From Mailhella massiliensis (GTDB taxonomy: Bacteria > Desulfobacterota > Desulfovibrionia > Desulfovibrionales > Desulfovibrionaceae): a stretch of 13,753 nucleotides of DNA. Position 1 is the first letter of the stretch, and every line of letters begins with the position of its first letter. Positions 1 to 5,556 of this stretch are shown here, in pieces. The stretch spans positions 1-13,753 of the forward strand of contig NZ_DYZA01000064.1 of NCBI RefSeq assembly GCF_020741395.1, given 5' to 3'. A model generated the notes under the pieces. The model saw only the letters and a program-made list of their open reading frames with translations, had not been told where the DNA came from and did no database searches. The position numbers and the translations under genes are program-made.

Positions 1-16
1 TTTTTTTAAGTCCGAA

Positions 17-39
17 AACTCCCCGCTATGCGGGGAGTT
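17..39. repeat. Left-end hairpin of the IS200-type element
   Basis: A perfect 10-base stem (17-26 with 30-39) closes a 3-base loop. In IS200 elements a subterminal left-end hairpin is the transposase recognition structure, and it also stops transcripts entering from outside. The position before tnpA fits both roles. Which of this hairpin and the one at 44-58 is bound cannot be told from sequence. Confidence 0.65.
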
Positions 40-43
40 CCAA

Positions 44-58
44 AAAGGCGAAGCCTTT
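44..58. repeat. Second small left-end hairpin
   Basis: A 6-base stem (44-49 with 53-58) closes a GAA loop just inside the first left-end hairpin. It is followed by an AT-rich stretch (56-73). It could be part of the left end read by the transposase or a weak terminator guarding tnpA from read-through. Confidence 0.4.
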
Positions 59-74
59 AAATAAGTTAAAAAAG

Positions 75-132
75 GGGTTCCTTTGTGAGATAACCAGTTG
101 TCTCGACTCGAAATCTATACACAAAGGAACCC
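75..132 (+). promoter_or_regulatory. 5' UTR stem that can hide the tnpA ribosome binding site
   Basis: Bases 75-87 are the exact reverse complement of 120-132, a 13-base perfect stem around a 32-base loop. The ribosome binding site of tnpA (AAAGGAA, 123-129) lies inside the 3' arm, so in the mRNA it would be paired. Salmonella IS200 is known to repress its transposase with a 5' UTR stem-loop of this kind. The sequence shows the pairing directly; the repression here is inferred from that case. Confidence 0.7.
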
Positions 133-136
133 AACA

Positions 137-598
137 ATGAATGACCAGAGTTTAAACCATACCCGTTGGAACTGCAAGTATCACATCGTTTTCGCACCGA
201 AATTCCGGCGTAAGCTGATATACGGCAGGTATCGCAGGACGATAGGAGAAATTTTGAGAAAACTGTGTGAATACAAAGGAATAGAGATAGTGGAAGCAAA
301 TGCGTGTGTGGACCATATCCATATGTGCGTGAAGATTCCACCCAAGTATAGCGTGGCGCAGATAATGGGATACTTGAAAGGGAAGAGTTCCCTGATGATA
401 TTCGAGAGTTTTCCACATCTGCGCTACAAGTTCGGCAATCGGCATTTCTGGTGCACCGGTTATTTTGTCAGCACGGTGGGAGTGAATGAAGCGAGCATCA
501 TCAAACATGTGCGTGAGCAGGAAGAACGAGATAAAATAACTGATCAGTACAGCCTGGTAGAACGGCCCGTCAACTCGTTTACGAGCAGCAGGAAATAA
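137..598 (+). CDS. tnpA: IS200-type transposase TnpA with catalytic Tyr replaced by His
   Basis: The 153-residue product matches the usual IS200 length (about 152). TnpA proteins of this class cut single-stranded DNA at the element's ends, using a His-hydrophobic-His metal site and one tyrosine. Recognisable parts are the N-terminal segment HTRWNCKYHIVFAPK (8-22), the HIH motif (60-62) inside VDHIHM, MGYLKGKSS (78-86), and the final helix. In that helix the family has Tyr-x-x-x-Gln (Tyr125 in enteric IS200). Here the same place reads His124-Val-Arg-Glu-Gln128, codon CAT at 506-508, one transition from TAT. The copy is therefore probably catalytically dead although the frame is full length. 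The ATG at 137 is preferred over an in-frame TTG at 98 because AAAGGAA lies 7 bases upstream and because homologues start here. No tnpB or guide RNA accompanies it. Confidence 0.9.
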   Translation: MNDQSLNHTRWNCKYHIVFAPKFRRKLIYGRYRRTIGEILRKLCEYKGIEIVEANACVDHIHMCVKIPPKYSVAQIMGYLKGKSSLMIFESFPHLRYKFGNRHFWCTGYFVSTVGVNEASIIKHVREQEERDKITDQYSLVERPVNSFTSSRK

Positions 599-622
599 CC
601 CTTCGGCAAGAGTCGAGACAGA

Positions 623-638
623 GCCCTCTTAAGAGGGC
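623..638. repeat. 3' flank stem-loop 1 of the IS200-type element
   Basis: A perfect 16-base palindrome 25 bases after the tnpA stop. It can fold as a hairpin and may end tnpA transcription or form part of the right end. Confidence 0.45.
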
Positions 639-650
639 AGCCGAGTAACA

Positions 651-665
651 GACCCTTATAGGGTC
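651..665. repeat. 3' flank stem-loop 2 of the IS200-type element
   Basis: A 6-base perfect stem (651-656 with 660-665) around a 3-base TAT loop, the second of three consecutive hairpins in the right part of the element. Confidence 0.45.
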
Positions 666-672
666 AAATCAA

Positions 673-693
673 ACCGCCCCTTGAAGGGGCGGT
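673..693. repeat. Right-end hairpin of the IS200-type element
   Basis: An 8-base GC-rich stem (673-680 with 686-693) with a 5-base loop, only a few bases before the next gene's stop codon. A hairpin of this form just inside the right cleavage site is typical of IS200/IS605 right ends, so this is the most likely right-end recognition structure. Confidence 0.65.
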
Positions 694-699
694 CCTGAC

Positions 700-1086
700 T
701 TACCGGGCTGCGTTTTCCCAGCCCATGCGCTTCAATGCTTCCACAGCCTCTCCGCGAAGCGTCAGTTGCCACATTTCTCCTTTTTTCTTGGAAAAGTCGA
801 TGAAGGCCCAGAGATGATATGTACGTCCCCCGGAGGTGATGAACCGGTGCTGCCAGCCCATTTCTTCAACCAGGCTTTTGGCAAAAAGCCCGTAGTGTAG
901 GTTTGCGGCATGGAAACTTTTGTAGCCTACTGCCTGGGCCAGCTGCGTTGTGGTGGCAGTATAGCCGGGCATGGAGAAATGTGCTTCCAGAAGTTTTCTC
1001 CGCGGCCCGAACATGGTGGAGCAGGTACGAAACATGGTTTCCGCTTCTTCGGTACTGAGATCATCTCTATGGAAAAAATTTGGCAT
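700..1086 (-). CDS. Small hypothetical protein, possible winged-helix-like segment
   Basis: I cannot name this 128-residue protein. The central part (about 39-76: PGYTATTTQLAQAVGYK followed by FHAANLHYGLFAKSLVEEMG) alternates short helices in a way that recalls a helix-turn-helix, and I have an impression of similar short uncharacterised proteins in other proteobacteria. The last third carries WAFIDFSKKKGEMWQLTLRG (93-112), which looks like strands. No signal peptide or membrane segment is visible. The frame stays open upstream to 1299, but the ATG at 1086 is preferred: GGAG (1092-1095) sits 5 bases before it, and the upstream residues lack any such site and read like non-coding sequence. The TAA stop (700-702) lies at the right boundary of the insertion sequence, so the original C-terminus may have been changed by the insertion. 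It lies beyond the stem-loop that closes the large operon and is probably separately transcribed. Confidence 0.6.
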   Translation of the reverse strand: MPNFFHRDDLSTEEAETMFRTCSTMFGPRRKLLEAHFSMPGYTATTTQLAQAVGYKSFHAANLHYGLFAKSLVEEMGWQHRFITSGGRTYHLWAFIDFSKKKGEMWQLTLRGEAVEALKRMGWENAAR

Positions 1087-1091
1087 GTCGG

Positions 1092-1095
1092 CTCC
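1092..1095 (-). promoter_or_regulatory. RBS that sets the start of the small hypothetical gene
   Basis: GGAG on the minus strand, 5 bases before the ATG at 1086. The earlier in-frame starts have no comparable site. Confidence 0.55.
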
Positions 1096-1466
1096 AGACA
1101 GGTTGAATGATCTGTGGCGCGTTTCAAAACCACACGGAACATATGGGAGAGAAAAGGATAGTTCGGACTTGTTGTTCAGCGCAAGTATCTGGGCGTGCCG
1201 TGTTTTTACCCGGAAGGTATTTTCTTTATGGTCGGCAGCATGTCCTGCGCCATGCAAGGCGTGGGCGTACTTTACCCGGCAGGATTCTTTCTTGCTCAAG
1301 TCAGCCTGAGACGGGCAAAAATACTCTTCCGGGGAGTCTGTCGGAGCGGTACGTCTTTTAGGGGGGTGGTGCTGACCTGAACATGCAGGTGCGGCAAGGG
1401 TGGAGAGGTAGGAGGCCTTTTCAGAGGCAGACGAAGCTGAGGGGAAGTGATGATAGGGGATTGGGT

Positions 1467-1500
1467 AAACGCCGACCGGCAGGGGAACCGGTCGGCGTTT
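1467..1500 (-). terminator. Strong stem-loop after the aldolase gene
   Basis: A perfect 13-base stem (1467-1479 with 1488-1500) closes an 8-base loop, 106 bases beyond the aldolase stop on the minus strand. The outer stem ends in AAA/TTT, giving a short U run within the minus-strand transcript before ACCC. It is the best candidate for the end of the large operon. The missing long U tract lowers certainty for Rho-independent termination. Confidence 0.5.
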
Positions 1501-1505
1501 GTGTT

Positions 1506-1521
1506 GCAGGGCATGCCCTGC
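1506..1521. repeat. 16-base perfect palindrome
   Basis: A self-complementary 16-mer, GC-rich with CATG at its centre, lying 5 bases from the strong stem-loop. It could add a second hairpin to the terminator region or be a protein-binding site. Confidence 0.4.
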
Positions 1522-1605
1522 CTTCAGGAAGGGATGTTATGGAAAAGAAGCCGACTCCAGGCGAGACCGCCTGTGAGAATGTTTTCTTTTTGTGCGGCGT
1601 TTTTC

Positions 1606-2364
1606 CTACTGAGCAAGCATGGCCCGTATACTTTTTACCAGGAAGGCCGTATCCGTGCCAATGGCGACGCCCTGATAGCCCTGCTGGAAGCTGGCGCGGG
1701 CCTCATCCATGGTGTTGACATAGAGGAAGGCAAGCTTTTTGTTGTCCCGGCAGGCCCTGAGTACGCGGCTGAGGGCGTCACGGAATTCCTGAGTCTGGAA
1801 TTTTGCCGGCATTCCCAGCGCGACGGAAAGGTCGTAGGGGCCTACGAATATCCCGTCTATGCCTTCCAGGGCGGCTATTTCCTCGATATGTTCCAGGGAG
1901 CCTCTGGTTTCACACTGCGGCATAAGCAGCGTATGGCTGTTGGTGCTGCTGAAATACTCCTGCACGTTGCCGAGGCCGGAGGCAAAGCCGAAGGCGGCGC
2001 TGCGGGAAAAGGCGAATCCCCGGTTTCCTGTGGGGAAGAATTTTGCGTATTCCACCAGGCTGCGGGCTTCTTCCACCGTGTGCACATTGGGTACGATAAT
2101 GCCTTTGGCCCCGAGATCCAGAGCATGCAGCACGGCGGCGCGGGAAGAGTCGCGCACACGGACAAAGGGTTCGGCCTGATGCAGCGCTATGGCCCGGATC
2201 ATCTCTCCCGTGCTTTCATCGGAAAAGGGCCCGTGTTCCGTATCGATGATGACATAGTCCAGCCCGGAAAGGCTCAGACACTCCGCCACGGCTGCGCCGC
2301 CCAGGTGGCAGAAGGTGCCTACCACGCCCTGCCCGGCGCTGAGTTTATCGGAGAACATGCTCAT
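1606..2364 (-). CDS. HpcH/HpaI family aldolase
   Basis: The 252-residue protein has the length and plan of class II HpcH/HpaI aldolases. These are cytoplasmic, metal-dependent TIM barrels that split or form 4-hydroxy-2-oxo acids with pyruvate (or a similar oxo acid) as one partner. The expected active-site residues are all present: DTEHG with base His44, FVRV with Arg69 for the carboxylate, metal ligands Glu152 (in QCETRG) and Asp178 (in VGPYDLS), and the phosphate-like loop around KGIIVPN (87-93). The start is the ATG at 2364, with AGAGGTG about 8 bases upstream. It overlaps the aminotransferase TGA as ATGA, so the two are probably translationally coupled. The aldehyde partner cannot be read from sequence. 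Related enzymes include 2-dehydro-3-deoxyglucarate and 4-hydroxy-2-oxoheptanedioate aldolases. It is the last gene of the operon. Confidence 0.9.
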   Translation of the reverse strand: MSMFSDKLSAGQGVVGTFCHLGGAAVAECLSLSGLDYVIIDTEHGPFSDESTGEMIRAIALHQAEPFVRVRDSSRAAVLHALDLGAKGIIVPNVHTVEEARSLVEYAKFFPTGNRGFAFSRSAAFGFASGLGNVQEYFSSTNSHTLLMPQCETRGSLEHIEEIAALEGIDGIFVGPYDLSVALGMPAKFQTQEFRDALSRVLRACRDNKKLAFLYVNTMDEARASFQQGYQGVAIGTDTAFLVKSIRAMLAQ

Positions 2365-3557
2365 TTTGCGACACCTCTTTTTTCCAGGGTTTCACGCATG
2401 AGGGAAATGGCCAGTTTGAGGTTTTCCATGGAGTTGGCATAGGAAACGCGGACGAAGTCGGTTCCCATGGAGCCGAACACATGGCCGGGAGTAAGGGATA
2501 CTCCGGCCTCGTCGATCATAACACGGCAGAATTCGTCTGCCGTCATGCCGGTTCCGGCAATATTCACGAAGATGTAGAAGGCGCCGTCGGGCATGCGGCA
2601 AGTGCAGCCGGGCAGGGTGTTGATGGCTTCCACCATGTAGTTCCTGCGTGCTTCATATTCTTTGACCATGGCACGGGAAGGCGCGTCGTCTTCCGTAAGG
2701 GCGGCCAGACCGGCGTACTGGATGAAGGTGTTGGGACAGGAAAGGTTATAGAAGTTCAGGCGCATGATGGGATCGGTGAGGGAGCGGTCGCAGAGCAGGT
2801 AGCCGAGCCTCCAGCCCGTCATGGCGAAGTATTTGGAGAAGCCGTGCAGAACGACGAGGCGTTCTCTGAGAGAAGGCAGGGAAGCCGCGCTGCAGTACTT
2901 TTTCCCGCCGTATACCATGTCGGCGTAGACTTCGTCGGATATGACCAGAAGGTTATGCTTCCGCGCCAGCTCGGCCACAATGCGCAGCGAAGCTTCATCC
3001 AGCATGGAACCGCAGGGGTTGGAAGGGGAGTTGAGCAGAATGGCCTTGGTTTTGGGCGTGATGAGCGCTTCCATGCTCTCCGCCTTGAGCTGGAACCCGT
3101 CTTCTTCCTTCAGAGGATAGGAAACGGCTTTCGATCCGGTGATGTTCGGCAGCGTAAAGTAGCAGAGGTAGCCGGGGTCGGGAACGAGAATTTCATCCCC
3201 GGGATTCAGATAGGCGTTCATGGTCAGGAAGATGCCCTGTTCCACACCGGAGGTGATGATGACTTCCTCCGGAGCATAGTCGCAGCCGTAGAGCGCATTG
3301 TAATGTTTTGCCACGGCGGCACGGAGTTCGGGAATGCCCGTTACGGGGCCGTAGTGCACCTTGCCGGCGTCCAGAGCGTCTTTGCAGGCCTGTACGATAT
3401 GCTTTGGCGTGTCCACGTCGGGTTCGCCGATTTCCAGATGGACAATGCGTTTGCCCGCAGCTTCCAGTTTGCCCGCATAGGCAATGACTTCGCGGATCTT
3501 GGAGAGCGGGGCGTTGACCATTCTTTCGGCCTGGGAAAGGGGAGATGTGTTGGACAT
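2361..3557 (-). CDS. Pyridoxal-phosphate aminotransferase, class I/II
   Basis: A 398-residue fold-type I aminotransferase that moves amino groups between an amino acid and a 2-oxo acid in the cytoplasm. Visible landmarks are the N-terminal LEIGEPDVDTP segment (41-51), Tyr in the KVHYGPVTG loop, PSNPCG with Asn180, ISDEVYAD with Asp208 for the pyridine ring, the Schiff-base Lys242 in HGFSKYFAMTGWRLGY, and the carboxylate-binding Arg370 in FVRVSYA. An upstream in-frame ATG at 3575 would add six residues, but the ATG at 3557 has AGAAGGA 8 bases before it and the earlier one has none. The stop overlaps the aldolase start, which suggests the pair handles the same 2-oxo acid. The amino acid used cannot be assigned. 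The sequence resembles the broad aspartate/aromatic group (AspC/PatA-like). Confidence 0.92.
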   Translation of the reverse strand: MSNTSPLSQAERMVNAPLSKIREVIAYAGKLEAAGKRIVHLEIGEPDVDTPKHIVQACKDALDAGKVHYGPVTGIPELRAAVAKHYNALYGCDYAPEEVIITSGVEQGIFLTMNAYLNPGDEILVPDPGYLCYFTLPNITGSKAVSYPLKEEDGFQLKAESMEALITPKTKAILLNSPSNPCGSMLDEASLRIVAELARKHNLLVISDEVYADMVYGGKKYCSAASLPSLRERLVVLHGFSKYFAMTGWRLGYLLCDRSLTDPIMRLNFYNLSCPNTFIQYAGLAALTEDDAPSRAMVKEYEARRNYMVEAINTLPGCTCRMPDGAFYIFVNIAGTGMTADEFCRVMIDEAGVSLTPGHVFGSMGTDFVRVSYANSMENLKLAISLMRETLEKRGVAK

Positions 3558-3565
3558 GGCAGTTA

Positions 3566-3572
3566 TCCTTCT
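3566..3572 (-). promoter_or_regulatory. RBS that sets the aminotransferase start
   Basis: AGAAGGA on the minus strand, 8 bases before the ATG at 3557. It overlaps the alternative ATG at 3575, which therefore cannot be the main start. Confidence 0.65.
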
Positions 3573-3636
3573 CATGGGTTAAGGAAGAAGTTCTTTCCAA
3601 AGGGTGCGGCCTGTCGAGGGGCCGGAGTACGGTCCT

Positions 3637-4551
3637 TCAGGCGCGTCGACGGCGAGGGGTTGAAAAGCCGCACAGCACGGCGCCTACAATCAGCGCGCAG
3701 GCCAGAACAACCCGCAGGGTAATGTTTTCTCCGCCGAACAGGGCCCCCAGCAGCACTGCGATCACCGGGTCTATGTAGGCAAAGGAAACAGCAATCACGG
3801 TTCGGGTATTGGCCAGCAGCCAGTAGTAGCAGACGTACCCGAAAACGCTTGTAAACAGTGTAAGAAAGATCATGCTGCCCCAGGCTTCCGGAGTAACGGC
3901 ATTCCACAGAACGCGTTCTCCCATGGCCCAGCTGGCTACAAGGGACTGCACGCCGCCGAAAATCATGACCAGCGCCAGGCCTCCGTACAGGGAAAGCCCC
4001 GAGGAGCGGATGAAATACCTGGAATACAGCGAGCCCAGCACAAAGCCGAGCACGCCGGCCAGAAGCAGAAGGGAACCGGAGAGCGATGTTTCGCTGCTTT
4101 CCCCTGCATCTCCACCCAGCGTGAGTATGGCCATACCGGCCGTAGCGCCGAGAATGCCCGCCGCCTGTTTCGGCGAGGGGCGGGCGTCCCCCAGAATCAG
4201 CCAGCTTCCCAGTACCATGAACAGAGGCGTAGTCCCGTAGATCATGGCGGCAACGCCGGAAGGCACGCTCTGCTGGCCTATGGCCTGGCATACGCCGTTC
4301 AGAAACATGATGAAGAAGGCTATATTCCAGTAGTGGAAAACTTCCATGAAGCCGGAGACTTTGCCGTGCCGTGTAAACGGCAGAAAAAGCAGTATGATTG
4401 CGCCGGCAATGCAAAGCCTTATTCCCCCCTGAAAGATCGGGGGAAAGCTGGTCAGGACCAGTTTGATTCCCAGAAAGCTCCCCCCCCAGGAGAGATAGAG
4501 CAGGGCCAGGCAGAGGCATACCTGAAGTGAGGATACGGAAGTTCTCTGCAT
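3637..4551 (-). CDS. EamA/DMT family membrane transporter (YedA-like)
   Basis: A 304-residue inner-membrane protein with ten hydrophobic segments (roughly 10-28, 40-58, 73-91, 98-119, 127-146, 158-176, 187-206, 224-247, 252-274 and 280-297). They are arranged as two EamA repeats, about 11-146 and 158-297. Family hallmarks are the opening YLSWGGSFLGIK (19-30), FPPIFQGGIRLCIAGAI in the second helix, and DPVIAVLLGALFGGE near the end of repeat 2. The C-terminus is a basic tail (RRRR), cytoplasmic by the positive-inside rule. DMT proteins mostly export amino acids or metabolites, so in this operon it may discharge a product or an overflow amino acid. That is inference. The start has GGAGA 5 bases upstream. 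It lies 79 bases before the aminotransferase. Confidence 0.88.
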   Translation of the reverse strand: MQRTSVSSLQVCLCLALLYLSWGGSFLGIKLVLTSFPPIFQGGIRLCIAGAIILLFLPFTRHGKVSGFMEVFHYWNIAFFIMFLNGVCQAIGQQSVPSGVAAMIYGTTPLFMVLGSWLILGDARPSPKQAAGILGATAGMAILTLGGDAGESSETSLSGSLLLLAGVLGFVLGSLYSRYFIRSSGLSLYGGLALVMIFGGVQSLVASWAMGERVLWNAVTPEAWGSMIFLTLFTSVFGYVCYYWLLANTRTVIAVSFAYIDPVIAVLLGALFGGENITLRVVLACALIVGAVLCGFSTPRRRRA

Positions 4552-4592
4552 ATATTCTCCGACATTCCTGATGCCGAAGCACTCAGCGTTTC

Positions 4593-4616
4593 GTGGGGAG
4601 GGTTGCCCCTCCCCAC
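4593..4616 (-). other. GC-rich intercistronic stem-loop
   Basis: A 10-base perfect stem (4593-4602 with 4607-4616) with a 4-base loop lies in the 127-base gap between AH-A and the EamA gene. On the minus strand it is followed by GAAACGC, not a U run. It may be a weak terminator, an RNase barrier that shields upstream mRNA, or a binding site. It marks a possible sub-operon boundary. Confidence 0.4.
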
Positions 4617-4678
4617 CATCTGTCCCTCATGCTGTCTGCATTTGCGAACCGATGCTTTTGACGCACGTCCTGCCGCAA

Positions 4679-5533
4679 TTACAGGCCGAGCAGGCGCGCG
4701 GCGTTGTCATACAGATTGACCTTGAGGGCATCGGGATCGAAGGGCTGGCTGCACCAGCCCTTGTAGCACTGGGCAAAGCCGCGCAGAGGATAGGCGCTGG
4801 CGTACAGGGTGCGGTACTTCAGGAAGGTATTGGCGGCCTTGACGTAGTCCTGCGCATAGGGCCAGCCGGGAATGTACAGGTAGCAGTCGGGCATGAGGTA
4901 CACGTTGGGGCAGCGCATGGCCACAGCAAGCATGCTCTGCACCTGCGGCCAGCCGCCGTGGGATACGCAGATCTTCATGTCGGGGTATTTCTTTGCCACA
5001 TGCTGTATGGTGATGGGATCGGAATAGGTCAGATCCGGCCCGTAGCAGAAGCTCAGGGAGATAAGCGTAATCCCGCCGAGTTCATTCACCTTTTCATAGA
5101 CGGGATCAATAATGGGGTCGTCGGGCTTCAGGGCGGGATCGCACCAGCCCACTTCCAGACTGATGCCGCGGAACCCCCAGTCTTTAATGCAGCGGGTCAC
5201 TTCATCCACGGCGGAGGGGCTGTTGGGATCGATGCCGGCAAAACCGAAGAAACGATTGGGATCCTTCTGAATGAATTCGTAGATATCGGCATTGTCCACA
5301 AAGCCGTTGGGGCCGCAGTTGCGGCCGATGATGCCGGCCTTGTCGATGCCGTTCATTTCCATTTCCTGGAAGAACAGATCCATATCGCCTTTGTCGGCAG
5401 AAGGAATGGGATCCTTGCCGGTTTCATACGGGTCGATATAGGCGGGGTCATGGGAACCCTGATGGCCGCCGAACATGCCGCCGGTGGTGAAGAAACTTTT
5501 AAAAGGAGGGCGGATACGGAAATCGAAAAGCAT
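4679..5533 (-). CDS. Amidohydrolase-fold protein AH-A lacking the usual metal ligands
   Basis: A 284-residue protein of the amidohydrolase_2 type (ACMSD/LigI-like TIM barrel). The usual enzymes are cytoplasmic hydrolases, decarboxylases or hydratases acting on carboxylic acids. It aligns without gaps to AH-B (residues 1-284; about 155 identities by hand count). The expected N-terminal His-x-His after strand 1 is Arg6-Ile-Arg8 in FDFRIRPP. The strand-5 His is replaced within TLISLS (156-161). The late Gly-Ser-Asp-Tyr-Pro is YASAYP (244-249), with Ala247 for Asp. Only the strand-6 His (His192 in VSHGG) remains. Either the protein has lost the metal and works by another mechanism, or it is a binding or regulatory relative. 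The start at 5533 has AAGGAG 6 bases upstream; a longer in-frame reading to 5647 runs into OYE-A and is rejected. It follows OYE-A by 23 bases, so the two are almost surely co-transcribed. Confidence 0.85.
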   Translation of the reverse strand: MLFDFRIRPPFKSFFTTGGMFGGHQGSHDPAYIDPYETGKDPIPSADKGDMDLFFQEMEMNGIDKAGIIGRNCGPNGFVDNADIYEFIQKDPNRFFGFAGIDPNSPSAVDEVTRCIKDWGFRGISLEVGWCDPALKPDDPIIDPVYEKVNELGGITLISLSFCYGPDLTYSDPITIQHVAKKYPDMKICVSHGGWPQVQSMLAVAMRCPNVYLMPDCYLYIPGWPYAQDYVKAANTFLKYRTLYASAYPLRGFAQCYKGWCSQPFDPDALKVNLYDNAARLLGL

Positions 5534-5539
5534 GGCTGA

Positions 5540-5545
5540 CTCCTT
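5540..5545 (-). promoter_or_regulatory. RBS that sets the AH-A start
   Basis: AAGGAG on the minus strand, 6 bases before the ATG at 5533. It excludes the longer frame that begins inside the OYE-A coding sequence. Confidence 0.7.
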
Positions 5546-5556
5546 GAGATGAGCGG

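Larger units (their letters stand above)
1..699 (+). mobile_element. IS200-type insertion sequence (single tnpA)
   Basis: The element has one short transposase gene of the HUH/Y1 type, no tnpB, and stem-loops at both ends instead of long terminal inverted repeats. That is the IS200 plan: single-strand transposition with the ends recognised as hairpins, and no target duplication expected. The left part holds hairpins at 17-39 and 44-58. The right part holds three in a row at 623-638, 651-665 and 673-693. The exact ends cannot be fixed by eye: the left end lies within about 1-16 and the right end within about 694-700. Base composition is more AT-rich than in the neighbouring minus-strand genes, as expected for an acquired element. 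Confidence 0.85.
1087..1605. other. Non-coding stretch between the small protein gene and the aldolase gene
   Basis: No convincing gene is present; the frames open here lack ribosome binding sites and are chance frames. It contains a strong stem-loop (1467-1500), a perfect 16-base palindrome (1506-1521), a weaker hairpin (1558-1573) and two near-identical 13-mers (1205-1217 and 1271-1283, TTTACCCGG followed by A or C and AGG, 66 bases apart). The promoter of the small gene should lie here, but I see no clear -35/-10 pair. Confidence 0.6.

Noticed and set aside
98..136. Earlier TTG start for tnpA
   Set aside because: It lacks a ribosome binding site and adds residues not found in IS200 transposases; the ATG at 137 has a good site.
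1087..1299. 71-residue N-terminal extension of the small hypothetical protein
   Set aside because: It needs a TTG start without a ribosome binding site, and the added residues look non-coding; GGAG before 1086 decides the start.
1447..2442. 331-codon open frame on the plus strand
   Set aside because: It is antisense to the aldolase and starts within the terminator-like stem, with no domain resemblance.
2481..3722. 413-codon open frame on the plus strand
   Set aside because: It is antisense to the aminotransferase, whose catalytic motifs are all in place. No ribosome binding site or domain supports it.
3572..4582. 336-codon open frame on the minus strand overlapping the EamA gene
   Set aside because: Arg/Gly/Cys-rich translation in another frame of a gene with ten clear membrane segments.
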